Shown here piece by piece: positions 41,711 to 54,626 of a DNA stretch of 64,000 nucleotides; within the stretch, counting starts at the first letter, position 1; every line of letters begins with the position of its first letter. A program made the translations under genes and the position numbers. This stretch comes from Cloeon dipterum (lineage: Eukaryota; Arthropoda; Insecta; Ephemeroptera; Baetidae): assembly GCF_949628265.1 (NCBI RefSeq), contig NC_088789.1:18593883-18657882 (forward strand), in the 5' to 3' direction. The notes under the pieces were generated by a model. It worked only from the letters and a program-made list of their open reading frames with translations. It was not told the DNA's origin and did no database searches.

Positions 41711-43644
41711 ATGCACTCGTCGATCAAAATCTCGAACCTCAACAACAGCGAGGTGCTCTCGTACCCTTTGGTGATGATCAAGGGTCAGGTCATCGAGCCC
41801 TCAGGAAGGGCCAGCGGTGTGATTACCGCCAAAATGAGCACCAGCAACCACGACTGGCCCGTGGTGAATGGTAAATTTAAGATTCTTTTGTTGCTGGAGG
41901 AAGGAATGAACAACATTGAGCTGATCTTTGAGTCCGCTTCTGTTGATTTGGATCTGAAATTCGAACCTCAAGCGAGAAAATTTGTGGTTACCCCTGTTTA
42001 CATTGTCTCTAGGTAAATAAATATTTATTTTCTTAACTCCTGCTGAAGAATTTATAATTCCAGTGGCCACGACGGAACCTTCCAGGGCCCTGAAGGCGTT
42101 GACTGCTCATTGGAAGCGGCCCTGGCGCGGATCAAACTCGGCGTTCAACTGTTACAGTCAGTCGTGGCTGAAAAGCTGTGGGAGCAAGGCCTGGGCAGAC
42201 GCACCTTCAGCATCGACTGCGACCCCGTCGTCCACAGCAGCAGCCTGACGCTGGAGGAGGCGCAGAAAATGTCGCAGGACGAGCTGTGGTCCCACTACGG
42301 TCGAGATCTCGTCACGAAATGGGGCGCCGAAGAAGCTAGAAGCAGAAAATTCGTGGCTTTTCTCTCCTGCACTAGATACGAAGGGGCTGAACAGAGTCAA
42401 GGGTTGATGCACGATGACATCCTTGCCCTTACGAAAGGTCACGCTGCCCTAGGAGGAGGTGGCCTCGCTATTTTTGGCACCGGGTGTCTCCACACTTGGC
42501 CCAGACACCTGGAAGATGTGAACCTTTGCTTTGGGGACACAACAGAAGTTGATCAACAGCTTCTAATGGATGACAGTGGCTACAGGTACTGAAAGGATCA
42601 TGAAAGATTTGTACTGAACGGTGTTAAAGCAGTTCTTGAATTTAAGCTTATTAATTTTACCTACATTGACTGAGACAAGTATTCATAGTAAAAAAAACAT
42701 TTAAAATGAACGCACTATTTTGGCAAAACTTAACGTAAGTCCTAAATTTAAAAAAAACTATATTTAAAACACAACTAATAAAATAATTCATATTCTTTTA
42801 ATAACGAATAATATTTATGTTTTAACAAATAAAATTTTAATATATGGTGTTATAATTATTAAACTTAAATTTTAATTCTTATATTGTGTATTATTTTGTT
42901 GTTTAGAGGTACCTATGGTGGATGTTACTCAACAACGCTTGGAGCCGTTCTGCACGAGCTCTGTCACACTTTCGATCTCGGCCACACCAAAAAAGGCATC
43001 ATGGGCCGCGGCTTCGATCGAATGGACCTGATTTTCAGTCCTGACGAGACTCAAGACACAGCAATAACTCCTCCGGCTCATCACGTGGTCGACTTCACGG
43101 TAAATCTCAAAGTGGACTGCATCACCAACGTGGAGCCCAAAATCGAGCAGAAGCAGATGTTTGGCCTGAAGAAGTCCCGCAGCAGCTCCAACAACCTACT
43201 GCTGATGGACTGCAGGGACCAAATCTACTTTACGCAAAGTTGTGCTTACATCCTGGCATTCCACAAGTATAAAAACTAATAATTATGTCTTAAAAGATCA
43301 AACTAATTTTTCAAATCTTCAGATGGATGATTGACGAGAAGATGTCCAAAACTGGTGTCATTTCTTTTGACTCAGAAAGGTATTTAAATAAATTCATCTT
43401 ACGAGTGTATATTAAGATTACAATTTCCTCTTTTAGCTGGACTCTGAAATCCTCCCTTGGACTGAAAGTAATTGAGATAAGAGAGGGTGACGCCCAACTG
43501 GTATGTAACTTCTGGACATTCAGCCAAAGTAGGCTTCTCTTTGTAGTTCCTCGGTCGAATATTCCTGACAAAACCAAACCTCCTTTGATGCTTTTCACGC
43601 AAGATATTGGTGGAAATATTTTCAAATCAAATTTGTCCCTGTAA
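41711..43644 (+). CDS. Putative zinc metalloproteinase, YIL108W type
   Basis: Predicted zinc-dependent peptidase of the eukaryotic family typified by yeast YIL108W (Pfam Metallopep, from memory); its physiological substrate is unknown. Exons: 41711-42012, 42064-42585, 42907-43266, 43323-43379, 43437-43644; all junctions are GT-AG and in phase, giving 482 aa. The active-site motif HELCHTFDLGH begins at residue 291 (zinc ligands His291, His295, His301; catalytic Glu292), followed by GIMGRGFD at 305-312 as a probable Met-turn. This is a metzincin-like HExxHxxxxxH arrangement, with Asp298 where metzincins have Gly. The N-terminal ~100 residues form a beta-rich domain (YPLVMIKGQV, GKFKILLLLEEG). 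The start is the first ATG of the open frame, 8 nt after a possible acceptor. The fourth intron (57 nt) is free of in-frame stops, so retention would add 19 residues. No signal peptide or membrane segment is obvious. Family assignment is fairly firm, function inferred. Confidence 0.85.
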
Positions 43645-43891
43645 TCTGGTCTCGGCTCCCATGCTTAATACTCGTATTTTAACCTCAGCAAATTAGTCGA
43701 AAAGGTTTTAAAGCTGGCAGCTTCTTGCTTTAAAAAGCAGCTGATGTGATATCCGTATATTGCAACGTGTGATGAAAAAGTTATTTATGGAACAAAGATG
43801 TACTCCAAGTAGCTTTTAGCACGACTTTGATCTCTCTTTCTTCTTTCCGTTGAATTATTTAAGCTTCCAGTAAATGACAATGAGCATTGTT

Positions 43892-43897
43892 TTTATT
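43892..43897 (-). terminator. Poly(A) signal, sulfotransferase
   Basis: AATAAA on the minus strand, about 135 nt past the sulfotransferase stop codon. A second AATAAA (44037-44032) overlaps the stop itself and would give an extremely short 3' UTR. The downstream one is therefore the likelier functional signal. Confidence 0.5.
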
Positions 43898-43994
43898 GAA
43901 GCACAAACCTAGCAACAGTGTGGAACTATTTACAGGAAATCCATATCAAGTTGTAATCGTGTTTTCAAAATACGCAGCACAAACAATATGCCAA

Positions 43995-44000
43995 AATAAA
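43995..44000 (+). terminator. Poly(A) signal, metalloproteinase
   Basis: The first AATAAA on the plus strand after the metalloproteinase stop (about 350 nt downstream). It lies beyond the sulfotransferase signal, so the two convergent transcripts should overlap by roughly 100 bp if both signals are used. Confidence 0.5.
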
Positions 44001-44032
44001 TATATCCATGAGGACAAAAAATGTTTAAAACT

Positions 44033-45951
44033 TTATTTCTGAAACTTTACGGGAAATGTGATATCAGTTTTTTGCAAATTCTCTTCGATCCATTTGTCAG
44101 CGCGTTGGTTGAGCTCTTCGTCAAATTCAGCGTGCCAGTCGCCAACTTTTCCTGCAAATAGACAAACAATTGGTTTTTTGTGTTACCTATATATTTGGCA
44201 TTATTACCTCTGCGGATAAACGCTGGCTCTCCACTGTTCAGCATTCCTACCTCCCTGACAATGTCGTAATTGACTGCTGAATTGTTGCGGAAATTTCTGA
44301 TGTCCAAGTGATCTGCCAGGCCTTCAATCTGCTCCTCCGACAGTGTCTTTCCGAGGAATGATGTCATGCTTCGAATCGTACTAGTCAAACTCTGGTTTTT
44401 AGAGGGAATATATGTTTTGAACTTATTGCTATTGTTTTGTACAAATTTATTTTACCATGTTCATGTCTTCGTAAAACTGGAAAAGCAAATTTGGGTGGTG
44501 CCGCCTGCTCCAGCCTTCTTCAATGTGAGACCAGTAAGGCGTCCATGGGTCTGAATATTTTTATTACTATTAATCTGCTATTTTTTTTGTAAAATTCATC
44601 GTACGTAGGTTTCGCTCAAAGTAATCCCAGTATTTTTTGAAGTCACCTGTGTATCCCTGAGTTTTGATCAGTCTGTTGAGGTGGTAAAAAGAGACGGCGA
44701 CGTCTTTCGGATTGCGAGCCACATACACAACCTGGTTAAATTTAGAAAACTGGCTAGGTGCTCATCATTGTATATTATTTAATGTTATTTGCGTAAGAGG
44801 AAAAGTTCGTTTCTATTTTTATCCTCTTCCTCCCCTGCTGTGACTTCATTATTTTTCTCTCATACGCATTTGGAAAAAAATACCTACCTTGCAGGTATCA
44901 AGTAAATGGGGCGGCAGCAGGCTGAACGGCAAGTGCGTCTTTATAAAGCGCCGGCCCTTGTGCTCCTCCAGAGCCAGATACGCCGGTTGGCTAATGATCT
45001 CCACTAGCTCTTGCTTGTAAGGGTCTCCTTCGTTCAAGGCTTTTATCTCTGCCTTAACCTCTTCGTGGACGAAAATATTAAACCTGCGGAGCAAACATTT
45101 TCAGAGAGGATGACGGTCTCAACGTCATGTTTTTATATGAATAGCAGTCAGCACAAATATTAGGAGAATCACGTACTCACTCTAAAAAGGGGAACCGTTC
45201 AACCTGAGGAATCTTATTGGCCGTTTCGTAATCCAGGTCATTCGCCACCAGCCACACTAACTCCTGAGTCCAAGTAGTGCCTTTTCAATCAAATAAATAT
45301 CATTACATCGCAGCAGTCTTTTTTTCACTCAAAATTTAAATGTAAATTATAGGAAAATATAAACAAAAAATACCTGATCTTGGATATGTGACAACCCAAA
45401 TATCATCTGGACGCAATTTAAAGTTGTAGAAATGAGCAGCATGCTCCTGATACTTGGCAGGAAGAAACCATTTCTTGGGGCCAATCTGGAGGAAATGAAA
45501 TATTTATTATTTGGATCGATCGTGTTTTCAACTGAATATTTACTCAACACCAGGAACAGCAGTGCTAGGCTGTTTTAATTAACACGGCAGGCACACAACT
45601 TTGTCTTAAATTCCAATTAAGAAGCGCGCTTGCTTAGTCGGTCAGCCAGACCGAAATACATTCTACAGCAGCAAGCGATTGGCAATTAAAACAAAACGGC
45701 AGTCACGTGTGCCCGCCGCTTGTCACTTCCAGCACCCGGTCAAATTGATTTGCCGATCACCCGGATAAGCCAAATAAATTTAGCCTGGCCCCTTTGATTG
45801 TTTCATGCGGCTAAACACGCGTGTAGTCCGAAAATAGCTCGCCTACCTGGACAAAGCCAGTGCGCTCTCCAGTGAAGTCGGACAGCAGTTGGGCGTTTAT
45901 TTCGGGATCCACGGGCTTCACCTCAAAGGGCAGGTTGGCGTTCGCTTCCAT
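44033..45951 (-). CDS. Cytosolic sulfotransferase (SULT1-like)
   Basis: Transfers sulfonate from PAPS to hydroxyl or amine groups of small molecules (detoxification, hormone or amine inactivation), most likely in the cytosol. Exons 5' to 3' on the minus strand: 45951-45847, 45485-45374, 45280-45181, 45083-44888, 44731-44605, 44550-44456, 44391-44208, 44151-44033; all phases agree, giving 345 aa, a full-length size. Seen: 5'-phosphosulfate loop TYPRSGTTW (68-76); catalytic His156 in KTHLP; 3'-phosphate binding RNPKDVAVSFYH (177-188); TPYWSHIEEGW near 217-227, resembling insect members; C-terminal RRGKVGDW (305-312), the RKGxxGDWK motif. No signal peptide or membrane anchor, which argues against a Golgi carbohydrate sulfotransferase. 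The ATG has A at -3 and G at +4. It converges on the metalloproteinase gene. The substrate cannot be told from sequence. Confidence 0.95.
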
Positions 45952-45999
45952 TCTGACGGGCCGAGTGCTGCGTGAAAATGCTCGCTCCTCGGAGCTCTA

Positions 46000-48802
46000 G
46001 AGGTGTCTGCTCTTCTGGAAGGCGCAAAGACACGGCCGCGAGGTATTAAAGAATTTCGGTGAAAGCAGCAGCCGCGGAGGAGGGCAGCTCATTGTGCCAG
46101 CCTGACACATCACTTTTGGTGCCAGGCCTCTTTTCGGCACCTTTGCACGACACGTTTCTATGACGGACTCGCCTTCTCAAGCTGTTGTTTTTACTCATTG
46201 ACATTCATGTCTATTAATTCCGTGCCTATAGCATCAAACACATTGATATATGCACCAAATAACCACGAGTTGGGACTGAGAAATGCATTTCAATCTGTTT
46301 AAAACCTCTATAAATCCAATTCAAACTAAATCAAAAATTTGGTTTATTTAGGAAATACCAATAAAATTATTTTCCCATTACATGATTTTTGTGTATTTTC
46401 GATTTTGTTTTCAATCAGCTGTCCACTGGCTATAGTGGAATGACAGATATTCCAACGTAATTAAAAAATAAATTACTTGTTTGAATCTAACTAATTTTTT
46501 TAAGAGCTCGCGTCTATAATATGAACCTAACAACGCGATGTTCTGCTTATTTCTTGTCAAATTGGCTAGAAATACCCGTTTATATGGACTCTCAGCCCGT
46601 CTTGACCTATTAAAAGAGACCAACACGAACTCTACAAAATATCCCTTATGCAGAAATACCGTCAAAATTCCCAATCCAAGTCGTCATTTCTTAAAATTAA
46701 ATACGTTTAGATGATGAGAAATACCACTGAAACAAACAGTCATGAAGATATTTTAGGATCACAATTCTTCTGATTTGTGTGTTTGTATTTATTTAGCATT
46801 AAATTAAATGATCATAATGTGAATCGCAAGAACAAGCATCTCTGCAGAACACGTGCTTGCATATTTTTTCCATTCATCAGTTATCTAGCAGACTCCTTTT
46901 GAAAACCATTGGGGGGTATATGTATTGCGAAAATTTATTTTTATACCTGCTACAATAGCATTGGGGTATTACAGATGTGGTGCGATGGCGGATTGTTGCA
47001 CACTGTCGCAGCTTCTATAGGGGATGAGGAATGACAGAGTTATCGATTCCTCCCGCCTTAGCATGTTTATATTTATAGCTTATTGCAGTCCCTGGATAAT
47101 TTTCTAATTAGTTTCAACTTTTCCTTCTCAGAAATCTGATATTCAGATTCATAGAAGTAAAAAAGTTTAAAAATTTATGATTATTAAGAGCGTATATTTC
47201 TCAAAACAGCGTATTTATTTCATCAGGTATACGCAATTTCGCGTCTATTTTTAGAAATAATGAAAGATAAAATGGAAACGTAAAATAAAGTAAAATATGT
47301 GACACGAGGAGTTCACGGCGTAGTTAAACCTTTGCTGGCGTGCACATCACACACTTGTTGCCATGGCGAGCGCACAATATTTGGACGCTGATTGTGTAAA
47401 GCAAAGCGTAAAATGAATGCCTGCTAAATTAAACCCAGGTAGTAGGCGTGTATAAATGTAATTCAATATCAATTTGCCACGCTTTCAAATGACGGATCTT
47501 GCTACGGTTTCTCTTCCTGTTTCTTTGGTTATTCATGAAAAGACACAAAATTTGTTACATTCTGCTACACGTATTTTTTATTTATCCTTTAAAAGTTCCA
47601 TCTAGTAAATGTCTACAGTCAAAAAGTTAAATTTATTTTCTTTCGAGTACAGACCATTGGCGTCAGTGTCTGCAACACCACGTTTCTCAAATCGCCAGAC
47701 TAATAATAAACAAAATTCAGATAGAAGGTATATACGGTAATACACAGTTCGTAATTACATATCAAATTTAGCAAAGTTGCTTAATGATCTTGCACATTAC
47801 AGAAAGGTACATATTTAGATAATATATGATATATATATTTTTTGTTCGTTTTAATAATATGAATACACATGAATCGATATTTCAAGTAGAACGCGAAACA
47901 ACAAACTTAATCATGTTTAAATAAGTTTGTTGTGTGACGCCAAAATATTTTTAGAAACTAAGATGATTAAATAGTGATGCATATTTAAACGTAAAATTAG
48001 TTAATGGCCATCGGTTGAGATAAACAGCAAAGTGATTATTTATTTTATAATATGGGCATAACCACTTATAAGTTTGTGAAATCTGGACCTAAAATATAGT
48101 ACGAGGGGAAATTACGGCACTCTATGACTATGAGAGTTAAAACTAGATTGATGATTCTGCTCAAAGATATTTGAAGCCAATGTGTAATATAACAAAGGCA
48201 ACAAATGGCTCCAATAAAGCTAAACTCTAAATGAATACACATCCATTTCGCTAACACTATACAATACGTTACCTGCAGTGTTTACATTCAATCGTTATAT
48301 GTCACTTCAGCACTAAAGGCCGCTTTTTCTGGTTCGCCCCCTTACGAAGAACAATGAGTTCACACCGAAAAGCTAACAATCAATAATATTCAGCAAATTC
48401 GAGCTGCGATCAACACAAAAATCTTACAGCCATTCCTTCAACAGTAGCGTTTGATTAAGTAGCCAACACATGCCTACGGAATACGCATGCAAACACTTGA
48501 TAGAATAGTTTTAATGTTATCTGGCGCATATTGTATGCAAATACCTAAAGCAATCAAAGCGCAATTAGCTTCAATAAACAAACCAAAAATTACACTCTTG
48601 TCTGAGGATCATCTCCTGTCGACTGGAAGAGAGGTTTGGTTGGAAAACGCAATCATATTTGGTCAGAAAATTATACAACTTGGGCCTAGTATAACTTTCA
48701 CGAACCAAATAATATAACAAAAACAGCATATTTCGAGGAGAAAAAAATTTGCGATGCAGCGAAACGCGGCGTGGATTTAATTTTCTTGCCCCCAGTTTGA
48801 TT
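46000..48802. other. Intergenic stretch, no supported gene
   Basis: Starts with a GC-richer segment (about 45950-46150) that is probably the sulfotransferase promoter and 5' UTR, then becomes AT-rich. No frame here resembles a protein. Confidence 0.5.
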
Positions 48803-49423
48803 TTACTGCGCAGTCTTCTTTTTGATGGGATCCAATGGAGCGTACTTGTTGGGGCCCAGGGTGCTCTTCAGGTTGTTGTTCTGGCCAGCCTCGTCCTGCT
48901 GGTCGGGACAGTGGCTGACGCACACGGACGGCCGGTCGCTGCCGCCTTGCAGCATCTCGTCGATGCTCGGACGCCGCCACGAGGGCGGAGGACTGCCGCG
49001 GGGCGGCCACTCCATCTAGAACATGACGAAAATATGGATTCAAATTTCCCCCAAAGCAATTGGAGTTCCTTCATATGGGAATATAAATCGGGAAAATATT
49101 TTCTGAAATATAGTAATTTATACAAATTACGAAAAATTATTTAATATTTTTATGGGAAAGTATTGCAAAAATTAATATTTTTTAAATTTAACTGAATGGT
49201 TCAAAGTTCAAATGGGGTGAGTGCGGTTTTAAATTATCTTTTTTTTTATTTTTAAGGAAAAGAGACTCACCGACGCAACCCGCCTGTCTGCTATGGGTGG
49301 CAGAATGTGGGGTTTCTTTCTATTCTGTCCACCCTGTGAGATGCTAATGGCAGATGACGGCGGCACCAGCTCATGGGCACTCGGCGGTGCCAATAGCTCT
49401 GCACCCGCCTGCTTCTGCTTCAT
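48803..49423 (-). CDS. Unrecognised Pro/Ser-rich protein or C-terminal tail
   Basis: Two exons, 49434-49271 and 49015-48803, joined in phase 0 across a 255-bp GT-AG intron (donor TCG/GTGAGT, acceptor TTCTAG). Exon 49434 has a strong acceptor (TTTTCAG) and needs a phase-1 donor upstream. Taken from its first ATG (49423-49421, G at -3) the product is 121 aa: a hydrophilic N-terminal half with LLAPPSAHELVPPSS and KKPHILPP, then PPPSWRRPSIDEM (RRPS is a plausible basophilic kinase site) and a Lys-rich end, DPIKKKTAQ. No membrane segment or known domain. The composition and clean splicing look like real coding sequence. It may be an independent small gene, the end of a larger gene, or an alternative C-terminus of the SerT gene upstream on the same strand. 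I do not recognise it. Confidence 0.55.
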
Positions 49424-49434
49424 CCCGCCAGTCT

Positions 49435-52400
49435 CTGAAAACACATCCATATACCCCTTATTTAGCAAGACAAGAAACTGTGGCGATAAAAGTTACAAAA
49501 TTAATCCTGTTAACAATAATATTTTCCCTGCAATTTAAATTTATCGATATTAACCCTTTAAATTCTGTAAACATCAACTGAAAATTTATCTTTAATAAAT
49601 CCACCATGAATCAGTTTTAAAGTGATCTCTCTTTAACTGATTTAGACTATAATTTTTGAAAAAAGAATTAATCACTTAGACAAAGGTAAAATTCGTAAAA
49701 AGTTAATTTTGCTGTAATCCGTTGATCGTACAACGAAGCTGGAGAAAAATGATCTTTAATCTCAACTATTTTACTATCATATTTTATTAAAAAACACCGC
49801 TGTCCAAAGACTATTTTTTATGATCATAAAGGTCAAAATTTTGTCCAAAATGTGGCAGGAATCCCGAAGCTTCAGATCATATCGTATTCGGCAAATTAAA
49901 CGGGTAGCTATTTCAAGAAAATTCTAGGTAAATTTTTTCTTCATTTCTAATCTAAATACAGGCTCACATGATTTTTTAGTTCTATTACACTCCAAAAAAC
50001 TGCGCAGAATTTGAAAGTCCCATGAATGAGGTGAATTGACGCATTAGCATTACCTAGAAGAACAATTCTCATTGTCAATTCCCCACAGGTTGTCGCGTTT
50101 GAAAAGGCAGTGGTTGCATGATGCAGTTTCCCAATCAACAAATCCTATCGTCTGGGTTTTATTTAGCTCGGGCACATGTTTTGTTCGCTCCTACTTGCAC
50201 GCGCCGATTAACTCTGGCGGGTGGTTAATTCAACCCGATGAGTGAGCAGGTCACAAAGCGCGAGTTTATTAACCAAAACAATGGCAACTATCCCTCAGCA
50301 GTGGTGGCTGAACTGAAATTGCATCTCGCCGTGGGATCAAGCAACGAAACACGTGCACACACGGTCTCGTGTGCGCAATCACGACAGTTCGTGTCTCCTG
50401 GCAATCGAATGAAATTGGACCTTTTTTTATCTCTGGACAAGACAGACGCCGGGTTTTTTGCTCCATTGAAAGCTATTTGCCTCATCTGGATTATTTTATT
50501 CTGAATTCGATGTCAATACATAATAAACACCAACTTTATCAGACCATCGGATACTAGCAATTGTGTTTGACAAAAATATATTTAAGATAATGCTTAATTG
50601 AAATCCCGGTTATATTTTCCTCGAAGCTAAGTTCTTTATTCAATTCAACATAAAGAAATGACCTCGTTAGGATTTTTAGATAAATCATAAAAGATGTTAA
50701 AAAGGCTAGCGAGGTAGCGAGTGATAATTTTTTCCAAGATTTTGGGCAGTTTGGGTAATAATTCACTAAGTTTGTCAATGAGGAAAAATAACTTGATTGG
50801 AAGCATTAATATTCTCCCGGCACATTTTTCAATTAGTTAAACAGTGGAAAAATTTTATTTTTTATAGCTTCTTTTTCCAATTTGAAAATTGTAAGTCGTA
50901 TTAGCTACTAATCAATGATTGTGGATTTTACTTGAAAACTTGAAAAATATATTTTTCAATGATTTGGGATCGCTTAAGACAAAAAACTTCAGTGTTTAAC
51001 AAGGTTGATAATTTTTCCGTAATATGTACACAGTTGCTGGCTCAAATTTTTGTAGCTCTGTTGTAGAAAAAATGAGCCAGTTTTTAATGCACTCAGCGCA
51101 TAAATTTGTGAAGTCTAGAGAGTTTGAATGTTAAACGATTCTGAAATATAGCACCTCAAACCCCTTGCTCGAATACAATTTGGATCAAAACAGCAAGATC
51201 CACCAAACACAAATAAAATAAACCCTTTTTTAAATATATTTTATGACTTTCTCATAGTTTCTCAAAAATAAATTGTGTAATTCAGCTACAATTTCATCAA
51301 CGCACTGGACACACCCTTTATAGCTTCGGCGAAATTGAGCTGTCTCCTATGTGTTGGTAATTGTTGCTAATTGTGGGAAGTTCACATGTTTTGCCCGCTG
51401 GCAACGGGCAAAAACAGTCGCGACTGGACGCCATCAATCACAAAACGGTGTGCCTGTAACAAAGCAGCACTACTTTCTCCTCTTTTTGTGCGTCGCACGG
51501 ATGAAATTGATGGAGATCCCGACAAGTCCTTGACGCCACCTCTCGAGTTAAGTGCGCTTTCTATCATCGTATACCCGCGGCGCCTGCTGCACGCAAATAA
51601 AAATGAATAGGCTGCATTTATGAGCGATGTAGGCTATAAAAACTTCTCCGATCGGAAACAGCCTGGAAGTGCCAAGCGCATCAATTTTTATAAACGCCGC
51701 TGAAAGGCTGGGTCACTAAAGAAAAAATGCATTCTTCCTAGAAGGAGCTCGTTCTGCCCTTCGAAGTTTCAGTTTGGCTGGGCGAGTATTGCATCGATTG
51801 GATGAAACAACAACAAATCCATTAAATTAATAGAGCGGATCAATTGGGAAAGGTCGATGAATGAGGAGGACAAAGCACAAACGAGTGTTTAGATCGTTAT
51901 TGTGCGTAAAGAAGCTCTATGGTCACTGCGAAAGCGCTGGTCACGTGGCGGTTTTCGCGCGCCATACCGCGTGCCGAAATAAATCAAACAACGTTAGTGA
52001 AACTTAGCGGTGACAAGTCAAACAATGGCCTCTTTTCTCTTTCTCTGCTCGTAATAAAGGCAAATTTTATATTGCTACGAAGAAATTATTGACGTAGTTA
52101 AATTTTATTTTTTGTTCTGATAAAGAATGAAAATCTTATTTTAGGCATCAACAAAAAATCTTATCTAATGGTTCAGTTTTGCGCCTCTGATTGGCTTAAA
52201 CAGTAACAAAATGAACAGGAAACTTCGTAAATGTAATGACTTTGGGCATGTGAGTAATTACATCCATAAATGGACTAGCAAGTAAGGTTGCCAAAAAAAT
52301 GTATATATGTCATGCAAAAAGATTATTTTCTAATTTGCTTTGCTATTTTCGGCAGTTAATGTTTATAACTTTTATCGATTTGAATTAGATCAAACGCATG

Positions 52401-54626
52401 ATATGCACAAAACTCTAAACTTTAATTGCAATATTTAGCGAGCCAAACCTTAAATTAAATTGGCAGAAGTAAAAGTACGACTGTTAGTAAAACTTAAAAC
52501 GAATCACTGTTTTTTATACGGCATATTTTACTTTTTGGTTGAAATCTTTTTACAGCTTTGTGCCCTTAATAGAGGTTAACTCTTTTCCTTTTTTTATGCA
52601 ACGGTAATTTTTTTCTGATTTTGCCGTATCATTCCTCTAAAGAACAAAACTTTTCGCACGTAAATACCAGACATTACATTCACGCCTATCGCGGCATGTC
52701 GTGCGGCGAGGTGTCCGCGTTTCTGGTTCATTCAGACTGCGGAATGTCATACAAACACGATCAAAATGAAAAAAAATCGATTTGCTCACGTTCACATTAC
52801 GAGCAAGTGGCACGCATTCCTGCGATCAACACGGCGGTAAAAAACGCACCACTGACGGAGGCAAATATTTGCGATAATTTGCCAGCCGGCGGCTGCGGTA
52901 CGCGGGGGTGGTTGGCCGTGGGCCGTGGCCAGGAGTGTGTGTTTGCAACCTTTGTTGCCAAGGTGACAGCCTTGGCCTTTGCACCGCTCTTAAAATTCAG
53001 TAGCTCGCATAAAATCGAATGCTAATGAGCTGAACAAAGCCAGCCGGCAGCAGCGTCGGCAATTTCCTTCTGAACAAACACACACCGCACATGGATGTAT
53101 TTGGGCGCGGTGTGCGTGCCGCCCGCGCGTGGCAGGGTTGATTATGCCGCGCATGAGGCACGCGTGGTGATATCAATATGTTCGCGAGAGCAACCAGCCC
53201 AAGGGTCGTCATCGTGTCTATTTCGGGGGCAATTTCTTTGCTCAGCGAACCTCAAAGCAGCCAACGCACCTTGATTTGCATGCGATCATGCCGCTGCCTA
53301 CGCTTCGCCCTTCTTTTGCATATTTATCATTGATTGGCGCGAGGTAAAAGCTTTATCGCAAATGGCAAAACGTAGTTTTATCAATAAGCCATGAAAATTA
53401 AATAAAATTAGGTTGAAAATTAATTAATTTTTGAAATCAGAAAACATAAAGTGATGCAGATGACTGAGACCATTTTATGAAGTTTAATTTATCCTGTATA
53501 GGACAAAAACATAGAATAAAAAATATTTTTTAAGTTTTGTGACTTGCTTTGATTAGTTTTAAAATGCGGTAAACATATTTCGATGTCATTGCTGTAATAG
53601 CAATTCTGATAAGTACGCCAAGATACAATGCAATGATTTATAAACCATTCAAATTAGCTAAATATTCGTGCGTAAGTGCGCTTTTTCAGAATACTTGCAC
53701 GTTCTTGCTATCTTAAAGCTATTTTTCAGCTCAAAATAATTTTGGTTTAATTTTGGAAGAGCTTATATGATATTTGTCTTAATTGGAAGGAAAAAATAAA
53801 TTAAGACAACTGTACAGCTGCATTGTATTGTTTTGATATATCAGCACCTTTAAATATCAACAAAAAATACTCTGAATTTAATTGTAGATGGAAAAACGTA
53901 GTTGGTCATATTTAGTAATACGTTGGTTTTTTAATGATATCTTACGATTTTTAAAATATAGTCTAGTAGAAGCATACTGATTTTTTATGAATTCATTTAG
54001 GCAGAGCTACATTTTATTTTAATTGAAATATTTTGGCAACCTCGAGCGCTTTTCTTGCCTTTGTTGCCATTATGCAACAATTTGTAAATCTGTTCATCTC
54101 AGATCTGTGGATTTATCATGATGAGTGTGATCAATATAGGCTTTGCAATTTTCTAGTTGTCAATTTTTAATTCTACAAAATTAAAAATACATCTTCTTAG
54201 ATTTCTAAAATAGCTTCACAATTTGTTATCTTGAAGTTTTCTACATCTGAAACATTAATTAAAACAATCCCGTAGGATTCAGATTAGAATTCCTAAGAAG
54301 CTTTTTAATCGTTTTCTAGTTTCACATTACCTTTTTTCTGAGTAAATCGAAAGATTAAAATACTTGCTATGAAGTAATTTATTTTGAATGTGTATTTTTT
54401 AAAGTAGATCTTTTAAATCACATTTTAAAAATAATTCGTTTGGAAAAAAGTTAAAAACGGATAGTGAAAATATAGAATATTTTAAAGTAGTGGCTTTGTG
54501 AATATCCAAGAGTGAAAAATTATTTTCGGAGTTGTCTGAAACCACCTGTCAAGAGGGTGAAACAAAGAGACCATCCGGAGGGAGCGAAATAAAGAAAAAG
54601 TGATAATTGTGGGCCGGCGGACTCAC
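49435..54626. other. Probable intron or spacer, no supported exon
   Basis: If the 54.6-kb exon belongs to the orphan gene, this is its intron. It is mostly AT-rich. A GC-richer block at 52640-53250 has a 134-codon frame without recognisable motifs and could be a regulatory element. A second GC-richer patch lies at 50150-50420 and a third at 51300-51700. Confidence 0.4.

Noticed and set aside
43311..43625. 104-codon minus-strand frame
   Set aside because: Shadow of the metalloproteinase exons 4 and 5 on the plus strand.
52621..53025. 134-codon plus-strand frame in a GC-richer block
   Set aside because: It has no genuine ATG at its start, no recognisable domain and no splice partners. More likely non-coding.
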